Assembly: GCA_020722005.1 (NCBI GenBank)
Contig: DYLP01000005.1
Span: forward strand, 1 to 64,000
Direction of reading: 5' to 3'
Origin: Melioribacter roseus
GTDB lineage: Bacteria > Bacteroidota > Ignavibacteria > Ignavibacteriales > Melioribacteraceae
DNA length: 64,000 nucleotides
This document shows positions 11,243 through 21,556 of this stretch, piece after piece (within the stretch, counting starts at the first letter, position 1; every line of letters begins with the position of its first letter). Below the pieces are notes generated by a model. That model was not told where the DNA came from. It was given only the letters and a program-made list of their open reading frames with translations, and made no database searches. Both the position numbers and the translations under genes were made by a program.

Positions 11243-11929
11243 ATGATTGCCGAAAATCTTAAAAATATACTTGATCGAATTGACAGAGTATGCAATCGTT
11301 GCGGGCGCAGTTCAACGGAAATTAAATTAATCGGCGTTTCCAAAACTGTTTCTGAAGAAAGTATTATCGAAGCATATAATGCCGGGCTCAAAGTATTCGG
11401 CGAAAATAAAGCTCAGGAATTAAAAGACAAAGCTGATAATCTTGCCGATTACAACGATATCGAATGGCATTTTATCGGTCATCTGCAGACGAACAAGGTT
11501 AAGTACATTATTGATAAAGCCGAATATATACATTCGGTCGATTCGTTAAAACTTGCTGAAGAAATTGAAAAAAGAGCGCAGAAAATTTCGAAAATCCAGA
11601 ACGTTCTACTTGAAATCAAAACCTCTGAGGAAGTTTCAAAATTCGGATTGACAGATACGGATGAAATCTATCAATTAGCAGAATTTTGTAAAAAATCCGC
11701 CAACTTAAAACTAACGGGTCTAATGACCATTGCTCCTTTTACAGATGACAAAAACATTGTTAGAAATGCATTTATAAATTTGAAAAAGTTAAAAGAAAAA
11801 TTGACTCATGACGGTTTTGAGATGACTGAACTATCGATGGGTATGACGAACGATTTTGAAATTGCAATTGAAGAAGGTGCAACGATGGTACGTATTGGAA
11901 CGGCAATTTTTGGAGAAAGGAGTAAATAA
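11243..11929 (+). CDS. YggS/PLPBP family PLP-dependent protein
   Basis: [72 protein letters not shown]. Confidence 0.95.
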   Translation: MIAENLKNILDRIDRVCNRCGRSSTEIKLIGVSKTVSEESIIEAYNAGLKVFGENKAQELKDKADNLADYNDIEWHFIGHLQTNKVKYIIDKAEYIHSVDSLKLAEEIEKRAQKISKIQNVLLEIKTSEEVSKFGLTDTDEIYQLAEFCKKSANLKLTGLMTIAPFTDDKNIVRNAFINLKKLKEKLTHDGFEMTELSMGMTNDFEIAIEEGATMVRIGTAIFGERSK

Positions 11930-11930
11930 A

Positions 11931-12485
11931 ATGAAGTTTACTCCCTACGGCATTAAGAATCAGGAATTTAATAAATCCGTCAGAGGTTACGACCGGGACG
12001 AAGTCAAGGCTTTTTTGGAAAGACTGGCGGATGAATTTGAAAAAATATCAAGTGAAAACGAAAAATTGCAAAAAGAACTCGTGTTGAAGGAGAAACAATT
12101 AACTGAATACAAAAAACTCGAGAAAAATTTGCAGGCAGCGCTGCTGAGTGCCACCGAAACAACATCGAAGGCGGTCGATTCTACCAAAAAGCAAACCGCA
12201 TTAATGATTAAAGAAGCGGAAATTAAAGCTGCACAAATGATCGAAAAAGCAAAAGCAAGCGCCGATGCCTTGAGAGAAGCTATAGTTAAACTGAGAGAAG
12301 AAAAAAAGTTATTGATTTCAAAATTAAAAGCAATGGTCGATACACAATCCAGTCTAATGGAGATGATAGTTAATAAAAATAAAACAATGCCGGATGTTAA
12401 ATTAAAGAGAGAAATAAAAGACGATTCGCAAAAAGAAGAACAAACCGATATTAACATAGACGATATACTGGAGAAGTTGCTATGA
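11931..12485 (+). CDS. DivIVA domain-containing protein
   Basis: [37 protein letters not shown] plus coiled coil; ATG at 11931 preceded by AGGAGTAAATAAA. Confidence 0.88.
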   Translation: MKFTPYGIKNQEFNKSVRGYDRDEVKAFLERLADEFEKISSENEKLQKELVLKEKQLTEYKKLEKNLQAALLSATETTSKAVDSTKKQTALMIKEAEIKAAQMIEKAKASADALREAIVKLREEKKLLISKLKAMVDTQSSLMEMIVNKNKTMPDVKLKREIKDDSQKEEQTDINIDDILEKLL

Positions 12486-13303
12486 GTAAACTTATCGAAA
12501 ATATTAATGAAACTTTGAATGTTATTAAAAAATACACGGATAAGAAATACGAAGTTGGCATTATCTTAGGAACTGGATTGGGCGGTCTGGTGAAAGAAAT
12601 TGAAGTGGAGCATACGATCGACTATGGTGAACTACCTCACTTTCCACTTTCAACGGTAGAGTCGCATCAGGGTAAATTAATCTTCGGCAAAATCGGTAAC
12701 AAAAACGTCGTCGCAATGCAGGGAAGATTTCATTATTACGAAGGATACTCCATGAAACAAATTACTTATCCTGTTCGTGTAATGAAATTCCTCGGAGTTA
12801 AATATTTAATGGTCTCAAATGCATGCGGAGGCATGAATCCTCTTTTCAAAAGAGGAGATATAATGTTGATTGTCGACCATATAAATCTGTTGGGAGACAA
12901 TCCTCTAATCGGTCCAAATGAAGACGAGTTGGGACCGAGATTCCCCGACATGAGCGAACCTTACAGCAGGGAATTAATAAAACTGGCGGAAGAAGCGGCG
13001 CTCAGGAATAAAATACGCATTCAAAAAGGAGTTTATGTGGCTGTGCCCGGACCTAATCTGGAAACGAGAGCCGAATATAGATTTTTGCGAACGATTGGAG
13101 CTGACGTTGTGGGTATGTCTACCATTCCTGAAAATATTGTGGCTAATCACATGGGAATGAAGGTACTGGGTATTAGTATTATCACAGACGAATGTTTTCC
13201 CGAAGCGCTCAAACCTGTATCGTTGAATGAAATACTGGAAGCTGCAAACGAAGCTGAACCAAAAATGACATTGATTATGAAGGAAGTAATTGAAGCAATA
13301 TGA
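12482..13303 (+). CDS. Purine-nucleoside phosphorylase (PNP class I, trimeric type)
   Basis: GIILGTGLGGL, GRFHYYEGYSMKQITYPVRVMKFLGV, SNACGGMNP, GPNLETRAEYRFLRTIGADVVGMSTIPE. Confidence 0.95.
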   Translation: MSKLIENINETLNVIKKYTDKKYEVGIILGTGLGGLVKEIEVEHTIDYGELPHFPLSTVESHQGKLIFGKIGNKNVVAMQGRFHYYEGYSMKQITYPVRVMKFLGVKYLMVSNACGGMNPLFKRGDIMLIVDHINLLGDNPLIGPNEDELGPRFPDMSEPYSRELIKLAEEAALRNKIRIQKGVYVAVPGPNLETRAEYRFLRTIGADVVGMSTIPENIVANHMGMKVLGISIITDECFPEALKPVSLNEILEAANEAEPKMTLIMKEVIEAI

Positions 13304-13914
13304 CAGAAAGAAAAAATATCTATTATGCAACGCCGGGCTTATTGGCTGTAATTATTTTTGCGTCGGATTTCCTGAGTACTGAAATATTCAAGTCGGGTTA
13401 TCAGGATTTTTCGGTGTGGTTTCTTCTCTCGCTCTTTGCATTTGTGTGCGGATGGCTTATTAATAAGACGCTCGGTTATAATCATGGTGGCAAAGTTATT
13501 TTTGCAGTGATAATCTCCGTTTCATTCATAAGCGTGGTTATGATAACGATGTTCAGGGAATATTTCGGCTTGAACGATCTGTTGGTGGAAAACATGATTC
13601 TTTATTTGTTGCGAAACGTTATGCTCGGCTCGATGGCATTATTCGGGATGGTGACGTGTGAACTTTTGATTATGCAGCGCGAAAAAATTGCTTCTTCAAA
13701 AAGCAGGAATGAAATTAAAAATATTCTTGAATCTGCCAAAAGAGAGGCTGATGTTATTATCGACGAAGCAAAAATTGGTGCCGACAAAATTATTTACGAA
13801 GCTCAAAAAACAGCCGACGAAATTATCAGTCGAAAAAATCAGCTCGAAATGCAATTGAAAGAATTAATTACAGCAGAAAAAGAATTAATCAAAAAATACG
13901 AAGCAGAAGAATAG
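13300..13914 (+). CDS. Hypothetical membrane protein with C-terminal coiled coil
   Basis: About four predicted hydrophobic segments, then hendecad-repeat coiled coil; ATGA overlap with PNP. Confidence 0.65.
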   Translation: MTERKNIYYATPGLLAVIIFASDFLSTEIFKSGYQDFSVWFLLSLFAFVCGWLINKTLGYNHGGKVIFAVIISVSFISVVMITMFREYFGLNDLLVENMILYLLRNVMLGSMALFGMVTCELLIMQREKIASSKSRNEIKNILESAKREADVIIDEAKIGADKIIYEAQKTADEIISRKNQLEMQLKELITAEKELIKKYEAEE

Positions 13915-13939
13915 TTACTCATAAATATAGAGATAAAAG

Positions 13940-16900
13940 ATGTTCAAACAATTTGATGAAAAAATAAGTTACCCTAAAATCGAAGAAAAAATTCTCAAGT
14001 ACTGGAAGGAGAATAAAATATTCGAGAAAAGTATCGAAACAAGAGATAAATATTTTCATTTTACATTTTACGAAGGTCCTCCAACTGTAAACGGAAAGCC
14101 GGGCATTCATCACGTGATGGCACGTACGCTGAAAGACCTCGTCTGTCGTTATAAAACGATGAAAGGATTTCGAATACAACGTAAAGCCGGCTGGGATACT
14201 CATGGTCTGCCTATCGAAATAGCACTTGAAAAAGACCTCGGATTTACTCAAAAGTCGGATATCGAGAAATACGGCGTAGGCAAATTCAACAAAAAGGCAA
14301 AAGAACTCGTTTACCATCATATCGAAATGAAAGAAGGATGGCGAACACTTACTGAAAGAATGGGCTACTGGATTAATCTCGACGACCCGTATATTACATG
14401 TACAAATGAATATATCGAATCGGTATGGTGGGCGTTAGCAGAATATTTTAAAAAGGGATTGATTTACAGGGGCTTCAAGATCGTTCCACAATGTCCACAT
14501 TGCGAAACTCCGCTATCGTCGCACGAACTTGCGCTTGGTTATAAAGATGTACGTGACCCGAATGTTTATGTAAAGTTCAAACTGAAAGACGAGGATGCAT
14601 CAGTACTTGTATGGACAACTACACCGTGGACGCTTATTTCGAACGTAGCTTTAGCAGTTGGAGAAGAGATCGATTATGTCAAAATTAAAACAGAAAACCA
14701 CGGTGTACTCTACCTGGCAAAAGCTCGTCTCTCGGTTATAACCGAAAATTATGAAATACTGGAAGAGCTGAAGGGTAAAGACTTGCTCAACAGAGAATAT
14801 ATTCCGTTATTCAATTACATAAAGGTTAATAAAAGAGCGTGGTATATTATAGCAGGAGATTTTGTGAGTACAGAAGACGGTTCTGGAGTGGTGCATATAG
14901 CTCCTGCTTTCGGCGCTGACGACTATGAAGTTTCTATTAAATACGACCTTCCATTTATTCAACCTGTTACTAAAAACGGTCGTTTTACTGACGAGGTAAC
15001 AGATTTTGCAGGTAGACTGATTAAGTCAATTAAATTTGAAACGCACGAAGAAAGAGGAGTCGATCCGGATATTATAAAAAATCTTAAAGAAAGAGGATTA
15101 ATCTACAGAGCGACAACGGATTATCTTCACTCTTATCCTCATTGCTGGCGGTGCGACAATCCTTTAATTTATTATGCCCGAGACAGCTGGTATATCAGGA
15201 CTACTCAGGTGGCTCAAAGAATGATAGAACTCAACAAAACAATTAACTGGCATCCACCAGAAGTAGGCGCCGGTCGATTTGGAAATTGGCTGGAAGAAAA
15301 TAAAGACTGGTCGCTATCGAGAGATAGATATTGGGGAACTCCGCTTCCAATCTGGATTAACGAAGATGGAGATATGTTTGCCGTTGGCTCAATTGCTGAA
15401 TTGAAGGAAGGCTTTGTAATCAGGGACGGCAAGAAGATAGCTGTCAAAGATTTACCAGCCGAAGAAATCGACCTGCATAAACCGTTTGTGGACGAAATCA
15501 AGTTCGAAAAAGAAGGGAAAATTTATTCCAGAACTCCGGAATTGATCGACGTCTGGTTCGATAGCGGTTCTATGCCCTTTGCACAATTTCATTATCCCTT
15601 CGAAAATAAAGAATGGTTCGAACAAAATTACCCTGCAGATTTTATTTGCGAAGGCATCGATCAAACCCGTGGCTGGTTCTATACTTTGCACGCAATCGGT
15701 ACAATGTTATTCGATAGTATTACTTTTAAGAATGTTATTGTAAATGAACTTGTACTCGATAAAAATGGACTTAAAATGTCCAAATCGAGAGGCAATACAG
15801 TCGATCCATTTGCTTTATTCGAAAAATACGGAGCCGATTCAACCCGATGGTATCTGGTGACCACAAGTCCACCCTGGAAACCAACTTTGTTCGACGAAGA
15901 TGGAATTGTAGAAGTACAGAGAAAGTTTTTCGGAACGCTTGTCAATACATATTCGTTCTTTGCTCTCTATGCGAACATCGACAAATTTACTCATCAAGAA
16001 GACACAATTCCTTACGAAGAACGACCCGAAATCGATAGATGGATTATATCCAAATTGAATGCGCTCGTGGAGGACTACGAAAAATATATGGAAGATTACG
16101 AGGTTACCAAAGCTGCAAGAGCCTTATCGAATTTTACAATCGACCAATTATCCAACTGGTATGTACGGAGGAACAGACGCAGATTCTGGAAATCGGAAAT
16201 CAATAAAAATAAATTGTCGGCTTATCAAACGCTTTATGAATGTTTACTTACCGTTTCGAAATTAACAGCTCCATTTGCTCCCTTTATAGCCGAAGAAATA
16301 TATCTAAATTTGAATTCAGTAACGAAGAAAGAAGAGTTTGAATCGGTACATCTGGCATATTATCCAAAATCGGGTTACAGAGACAAAACGCTCGAAATAA
16401 AAATGGACGTAGCTCAGAGAGTTGTTTATCTGGCGCGTTCAATCAGAGCAAAAAATAATCTTAAAGTACGTCAACCGCTACAGAAGATGATGGTCTATGT
16501 CGATAGAGATTTACGTGATGCACTCGCTAAAATGAAAGATGTTGTTCTTGAAGAGGTTAATATCAAGGAAATGGTAATTCTCGAAGACGACGCCGGCATA
16601 GTAAACAAAAGCGCCAAACCGAATTTCAAAACCATCGGTCCAAAATTTGGAAAACTCGTAAAGAAATTGGCTGAAAAAATTAAAGAACTCGATAAAGAGT
16701 CGATTACACTCATTGAAAAAGGAAAAACAGTTGAGATTGACGTCGATGGTGAACACGTTTCGGTTGGTAAGGAAGACGTGGAAATTGTAAGCAGCGAGAT
16801 TGAAGGCTGGCTCGTGGAGTCGGAAGAAGGAGTAACCGTTGCAATTGATACTGAACTGACAGAGGAACTTATTGCAGAAGGGTATGTAAGAGAATTCGTC

Positions 16901-17131
16901 AATAGAGTTCAGAACATGAGAAAAGATCTCGACTTCGAGGTAACCGACAGAATCGATCTTTATGTTGACGGCGACGAAAAGTTAATTAAATATTTGAGCG
17001 ATTTTAACGATTATATTTCAAATGAAGTTCTTGCAAGAACAATTAAATTTAATTCTGAAGGCGGTAGTGTTCAGGAATGGGAATTGGGTGATTACAAGTG
17101 CAAGATCGGTATTGAAAAAGCAATAACTTAG
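13940..17131 (+). CDS. ileS: Isoleucyl-tRNA synthetase, type 2 (IleRS2-like)
   Basis: GPPTVNGKPGIHHVMARTLKD, GWDTHGLPIE, KMSKSRGN, C-terminal type-2-like NRVQNMRKDLDFEVTDRIDLY. Confidence 0.95.
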   Translation: MFKQFDEKISYPKIEEKILKYWKENKIFEKSIETRDKYFHFTFYEGPPTVNGKPGIHHVMARTLKDLVCRYKTMKGFRIQRKAGWDTHGLPIEIALEKDLGFTQKSDIEKYGVGKFNKKAKELVYHHIEMKEGWRTLTERMGYWINLDDPYITCTNEYIESVWWALAEYFKKGLIYRGFKIVPQCPHCETPLSSHELALGYKDVRDPNVYVKFKLKDEDASVLVWTTTPWTLISNVALAVGEEIDYVKIKTENHGVLYLAKARLSVITENYEILEELKGKDLLNREYIPLFNYIKVNKRAWYIIAGDFVSTEDGSGVVHIAPAFGADDYEVSIKYDLPFIQPVTKNGRFTDEVTDFAGRLIKSIKFETHEERGVDPDIIKNLKERGLIYRATTDYLHSYPHCWRCDNPLIYYARDSWYIRTTQVAQRMIELNKTINWHPPEVGAGRFGNWLEENKDWSLSRDRYWGTPLPIWINEDGDMFAVGSIAELKEGFVIRDGKKIAVKDLPAEEIDLHKPFVDEIKFEKEGKIYSRTPELIDVWFDSGSMPFAQFHYPFENKEWFEQNYPADFICEGIDQTRGWFYTLHAIGTMLFDSITFKNVIVNELVLDKNGLKMSKSRGNTVDPFALFEKYGADSTRWYLVTTSPPWKPTLFDEDGIVEVQRKFFGTLVNTYSFFALYANIDKFTHQEDTIPYEERPEIDRWIISKLNALVEDYEKYMEDYEVTKAARALSNFTIDQLSNWYVRRNRRRFWKSEINKNKLSAYQTLYECLLTVSKLTAPFAPFIAEEIYLNLNSVTKKEEFESVHLAYYPKSGYRDKTLEIKMDVAQRVVYLARSIRAKNNLKVRQPLQKMMVYVDRDLRDALAKMKDVVLEEVNIKEMVILEDDAGIVNKSAKPNFKTIGPKFGKLVKKLAEKIKELDKESITLIEKGKTVEIDVDGEHVSVGKEDVEIVSSEIEGWLVESEEGVTVAIDTELTEELIAEGYVREFVNRVQNMRKDLDFEVTDRIDLYVDGDEKLIKYLSDFNDYISNEVLARTIKFNSEGGSVQEWELGDYKCKIGIEKAIT

Positions 17132-17144
17132 TAACGGAGGAAAC

Positions 17145-17843
17145 ATGGCAAAGAAACAGACTCAAAAGAAGAGTTCTGCCAATTCAAAAAAAACGTCAAG
17201 CAGGAGCGCTAAAACGAAAAAAACTGTCTCGGCTGCTTCAAAAAAGAAGACGCTCGATAAAAAGGCGGCAACTAAAACTTCGAAAAAAGCAACAATCAAG
17301 AGAAACGTTGCTTCGAAGAAAGCTAATGTTGAAACAAAGACAAAGAAGAAAGTCCCGAAAACTACGGAGCAAGAAAAAATGAGATCTGAAAATAAAGTTG
17401 AAATAATGTCCCCAACCAAAAGAATAAGAAAAATTCAAGGATATTCGAAAGCTGAACTCGAAGAATTCAAACAAATTATTCTTCAAAAAAGAAATGAAAT
17501 AATCGAACAGCTTCAGACTCTTAAAGAACAAATGATGGATCCAACTACGGGTCAATACGTAAATGAAAATTCGCCTTATTCGCTTCACATGGCAGAGCAG
17601 GGAACCGACGCCATGGAACGAGAAAAACTCTATCTCTGGGCTCAGCGCGAAAACAAATTTTTGGGCTACCTCGACGAAGCTTTACAAAGAATCGAAGATG
17701 GAACTTACGGCATCTGCATCGAGTGCATTGACGAGCCGAAGCATCTTTGCCCAACATGTCCATTGATTCCTAAAGAAAGACTAAAAGCTGTGCCACATAC
17801 CCAGCATTGCTTACAGGTAAAACAAAAAATGCAATCCAAATAA
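17145..17843 (+). CDS. TraR/DksA-family C4 zinc-finger protein with Lys/Ala-rich N-terminal tail
   Basis: EAL.RIEDGTYGICIEC...IPKERLKAVPHTQHC; about 85-residue K/A/S/T-rich N-terminal extension. Confidence 0.88.
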   Translation: MAKKQTQKKSSANSKKTSSRSAKTKKTVSAASKKKTLDKKAATKTSKKATIKRNVASKKANVETKTKKKVPKTTEQEKMRSENKVEIMSPTKRIRKIQGYSKAELEEFKQIILQKRNEIIEQLQTLKEQMMDPTTGQYVNENSPYSLHMAEQGTDAMEREKLYLWAQRENKFLGYLDEALQRIEDGTYGICIECIDEPKHLCPTCPLIPKERLKAVPHTQHCLQVKQKMQSK

Positions 17844-17858
17844 TTTACGGAATATTAA

Positions 17859-18515
17859 GTGAAAGCACTTTATGTAACTTTGTCGGTAATAGTAATTGAC
17901 CAGATAACTAAATTAATCGTAAAGGGAATGTCGATCCCCTTTTTGAATCTACATTTCCAAGGCATGTCGTATGGCGAAAGTATCAACGTAATTGGTGATT
18001 TTTTTAAGATAACTTTTGTTGAAAATCCCGGTCTGGCATTTGGAATCGACGTAAATAGTAGTGCTAAACTATTTCTTTCGATCTTTTCTTTAATTGCCAG
18101 TGTTGGAATCTTCTATTATTTGTATAAATCGAAACACCAGAAACTAGTTGTACGTGCTGCTCTTGCTTTGATACTTGGTGGTGCTATCGGTAATTTAATA
18201 GACCGCACGTTTTACGGTGTTATTTATGGGTACGCACCAATATTTTACGGCAGAGTAGTCGACTTTTTCAACGTCGATTTCTTTGACTTTACAATTTTGG
18301 GAAGGACGTATGATCGCTGGCCTATTTTTAATATTGCGGATGCATCTGTTACGATAGGTGTAATTTTGCTGGTAATCTTTCATAGTAATGTAAAAGAGGA
18401 CGTTCAGATAAAGCAAGCAACCGATTCAGATGAGAGAGTAAAAAAATATGATGAACTATCGACAATAAACCTGTCTGTGGCTGATGTCAAGGATAGTAAC
18501 AGAAAAGAAAATTAG
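17859..18515 (+). CDS. lspA: Lipoprotein signal peptidase (signal peptidase II)
   Basis: VIDQITKLIVKG, FVENPGLAFGI, GGAIGNLIDRTFYG, GRVVDFF, FNIADASVTIGV; GTG start. Confidence 0.93.
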   Translation: MKALYVTLSVIVIDQITKLIVKGMSIPFLNLHFQGMSYGESINVIGDFFKITFVENPGLAFGIDVNSSAKLFLSIFSLIASVGIFYYLYKSKHQKLVVRAALALILGGAIGNLIDRTFYGVIYGYAPIFYGRVVDFFNVDFFDFTILGRTYDRWPIFNIADASVTIGVILLVIFHSNVKEDVQIKQATDSDERVKKYDELSTINLSVADVKDSNRKEN

Positions 18516-19470
18516 GTTTGAAATACCTCCGGGCAAAAAAAAAGAAAGAATAGACGTATTTCTATCAAATTCAGTCGAACATTCCACTCGATCCAAAATT
18601 CAGAAATTAATTAAAGCTGAACTCGTCTTGGTAAACGCTAGAATTGTTAAAGCCAATTATCTTGTTAACCCTGGAGATATTATTGACATAACAATTCCGA
18701 TTTCTCCTCGCCCTGAAGAAACAATTCCGGAGGAAATTCCGCTGGATATTGTCTACGAAGATGAATATTTATTGATTGTAAATAAGCCGGCTGGAATGGT
18801 AACGCATCCTGCATTTGGCAATTACACGGGTACGCTTGTAAATGCTTTGCTTGCTTATACGAATAAATTAAGTCAGTTGAACGACAAAGGAAGGCCGGGA
18901 ATAGTTCATCGGCTTGATAAAAACACAAGCGGACTTCTCCTGATTGCCAAAGACGAATGGACACATGCCCAACTGGCAAAGCAATTTTCCTCGCATACCA
19001 TCGATAGGGAATACTGGGCGGTATGTTGGGGATTATTTAAAGAAAAAAAAGGTGAAGTAATCGGAAATATCGCGCGGTCAACGAAGGACAGAAAAAAATT
19101 TGCCGTAACTGAAAATCAAGGGAAATATGCCCATACTTTTTATGAAGTCATTGAAGAATATGATTTTGCATCGCTTGTAAAATTAAGATTGAAAACTGGC
19201 AGAACGCACCAAATTAGAGTGCATATGTCGTATATAAACCATCCCATCTTTGGCGATCCTACATATGGCGGTAGAAAAATTGTATATGGTGCAGAACTTC
19301 CAAAAATGAAAAGCAGGGTGGAAAATCTCTTGAATATTATGGAGCGCCAGGCACTTCACGCTAAAACGCTTGGATTTATTCATCCACATACTAAAGAAAA
19401 AATGTTTTTCACCTCCGAGTTAACGGAAGATTTTCAATTGCTTTTGCAAAAACTTAAAAATGAATCCTAA
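18484..19470 (+). CDS. RluA-family pseudouridine synthase with S4 domain
   Basis: GRPGIVHRLDKNTSGLLLIAKDE, LKTGRTHQIRVHMSYINHPIFGDPTYGG; exact start uncertain because it overlaps lspA. Confidence 0.93.
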   Translation: MSRIVTEKKIRFEIPPGKKKERIDVFLSNSVEHSTRSKIQKLIKAELVLVNARIVKANYLVNPGDIIDITIPISPRPEETIPEEIPLDIVYEDEYLLIVNKPAGMVTHPAFGNYTGTLVNALLAYTNKLSQLNDKGRPGIVHRLDKNTSGLLLIAKDEWTHAQLAKQFSSHTIDREYWAVCWGLFKEKKGEVIGNIARSTKDRKKFAVTENQGKYAHTFYEVIEEYDFASLVKLRLKTGRTHQIRVHMSYINHPIFGDPTYGGRKIVYGAELPKMKSRVENLLNIMERQALHAKTLGFIHPHTKEKMFFTSELTEDFQLLLQKLKNES

Positions 19471-19536
19471 ACTTTGTTCATTTTTTTACGATAATAAATT
19501 GCCCTAAGGAACCATACCTACCAATCTTTTGAAAGG

Positions 19537-19572
19537 GGTTGTCTAAAAAGTAATTGTTCAATTTAGACAACC
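19537..19572. terminator. Inverted repeat between convergent genes, candidate bidirectional terminator
   Basis: GGTTGTCTAAA (19537-19547) / TTTAGACAACC (19562-19572), 11-bp perfect stem, 14-nt loop. Confidence 0.5.
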
Positions 19573-19586
19573 TCCCATCTTTAAAT

Positions 19587-21542
19587 TTATTTTTTAATCA
19601 CATTATGGATAATTTCCAGAAGGTCATCCTGTTCATAAGGTTTAGCAATATAATAGTCGAAACCTTCCTTAAGGAGTTTTTTCTCGTCACGAAGAAGTGC
19701 GTACCCGGTTATTGCAATAAGTGGCAGATTTTTGTATGCTGGATTTTTCCTTACTTTTCTTGCAAAATCGATTCCCGAAGGTCCGCTTCCAAGGTTGATG
19801 TCGACAAGAATGGCAGTATAAGTGCCATGCTTTAATTTTTCAATAGCTTCATAATAATCGAATGCGGTATCGACTTCACAAGTTTCTTTTAGATAGAGGC
19901 TTACAAGTTCGGCATTGAGAATATTGTCTTCAATACTGAGAATTTTGGGTTTGCTTTCTTCAGGTGAGATAATTTTATTTTTGTCTGCCTGTCGTGATCT
20001 TTTTTCGGTAGGAGCATGATCTTTATTGTTAAATGTGCCAGGCAGTGTGATTGTAAAAATCGAGCCTTTGCCTAACTCACTTTCGACGTTAATGTCGCCG
20101 TTCATCAAATTTGCCATTTTTTTTGCAACTGCAAGCCCGAGTCCACTGCCTTCGAAATTTCTTCTAATGCCTTCACTTATCTGGCGGAATTCTCTGAATA
20201 TTTTTTCCTGATCCCTTTTAGCTATGCCAATTCCGGTATCAATTACTCTTATGATTGCCAGTGTCTGGTTATCCTTACTAATTTTTGAATCGACGTCTAC
20301 TGTCACTCCGCCTTTTTGAGTAAATTTAATTGCATTGTCGACTATGTGCATTAAAATTTGTTTAAATAAATTTTCGTCTGCTACAGCATTAATTTCGTTG
20401 TTAAGTACTTTTATATCGAACGAAAGAGATTTCTCAGCTGCGGTTTTGTTATAATTAGTAAGAAAATATTTTGTATACGAGCCGAGATTGAATTCTGTTA
20501 TATTGATTGGTATTGTACCGGATTCAATTTCCGATAAATTCAGGATTGAATTGAGGGTAATCAGTAATCGCTTGCCGGATTTCAAAATTTTATCGACCAT
20601 TTCCACCTGGTCGGTATTTTTGAGGTCGTCTCTCAATAAACTGGCAAAACCGATTATTCCAGTCAATGGAGTTCTCAATTCGTGACTCATATTAGAAAGC
20701 AAAGTGGATTTAAGTCGATTGGCTTCTTCCGAACTGTCAAGGGCTCTCTTGAGCTCAAATTCCATCTCTTTCTTTTCGGTTATATCTTCTTTGATGGCGA
20801 GGAAATTCGTAATTTCGCCGTCTTCATTACGGATAGGAGAGATGCTAACTGATTCCCAATATAATTCGCCGTTTTTCTTTTTGTTCTTAAATTCGCCTCG
20901 CCATTCTTTCCCCGATAATATATTTTCCCACAGGTCTTTATAAATGTGGTCGGCAGTATATCCCGATTTTAAAATGCTCGTCTTTTTACCATAAACCTCT
21001 TCGAAAAAATAACCCGTTACTTCGGTGAATTTGGGGTTCGTGTATTCAATTTTCCCTTCGAGGTCGGTTATAATGATAATTGAAGAACTCTGGTCAACAA
21101 TACGGGAAAGTTTATTTATTTGTTCGGAAATTTTCTTCTTTTCAGTAATGTCTCTAATAAATATTAAATCATAGACTTCGTTGTCTGACGTAATAGTTTT
21201 AAGATTAATTTCTATGTCGAACTCTGTCATATCTTTTTTAATTCCGTGAAGATGAAAATTCTTCAGTTCGGTCGAATTGGTTCTACATTCTTCTACTTTG
21301 TCCTTGAAGCGCTTTATAGATTTCTCGTGAAGGAATTCTGTGAATTGCCGGTTAATAAACTGGTCTCTATCGATGTAACCGAATGTATGACGAAATACTT
21401 TGTTGTGATAAATAATCGAGTAATCTTTTAAGATAACAATGGCATCGAATGAGTGATCGAAGGCATTGAGCAGGAGAGAATCAATATTTGTAGATTTCAT
21501 GCTGTTGAATGATTCCAAAATTTTTGAGAAGTTATTATTCAT
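19587..21542 (-). CDS. PAS-domain hybrid sensor histidine kinase / response regulator
   Basis: Two PAS regions, LLSNMSHELRTPLTGIIGFASLL, HATPase boxes, C-terminal receiver AILVDINLGSGPSGIDFARKVR. Confidence 0.93.
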   Translation of the reverse strand: MNNNFSKILESFNSMKSTNIDSLLLNAFDHSFDAIVILKDYSIIYHNKVFRHTFGYIDRDQFINRQFTEFLHEKSIKRFKDKVEECRTNSTELKNFHLHGIKKDMTEFDIEINLKTITSDNEVYDLIFIRDITEKKKISEQINKLSRIVDQSSSIIIITDLEGKIEYTNPKFTEVTGYFFEEVYGKKTSILKSGYTADHIYKDLWENILSGKEWRGEFKNKKKNGELYWESVSISPIRNEDGEITNFLAIKEDITEKKEMEFELKRALDSSEEANRLKSTLLSNMSHELRTPLTGIIGFASLLRDDLKNTDQVEMVDKILKSGKRLLITLNSILNLSEIESGTIPINITEFNLGSYTKYFLTNYNKTAAEKSLSFDIKVLNNEINAVADENLFKQILMHIVDNAIKFTQKGGVTVDVDSKISKDNQTLAIIRVIDTGIGIAKRDQEKIFREFRQISEGIRRNFEGSGLGLAVAKKMANLMNGDINVESELGKGSIFTITLPGTFNNKDHAPTEKRSRQADKNKIISPEESKPKILSIEDNILNAELVSLYLKETCEVDTAFDYYEAIEKLKHGTYTAILVDINLGSGPSGIDFARKVRKNPAYKNLPLIAITGYALLRDEKKLLKEGFDYYIAKPYEQDDLLEIIHNVIKK

Positions 21543-21556
21543 CTACGTATTCCTGT

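Noticed and set aside
16495-16902. Antisense Ser/Thr-rich 135-aa ORF inside ileS
   Set aside because: Composition mirrors the sense strand of ileS; shadow ORF.
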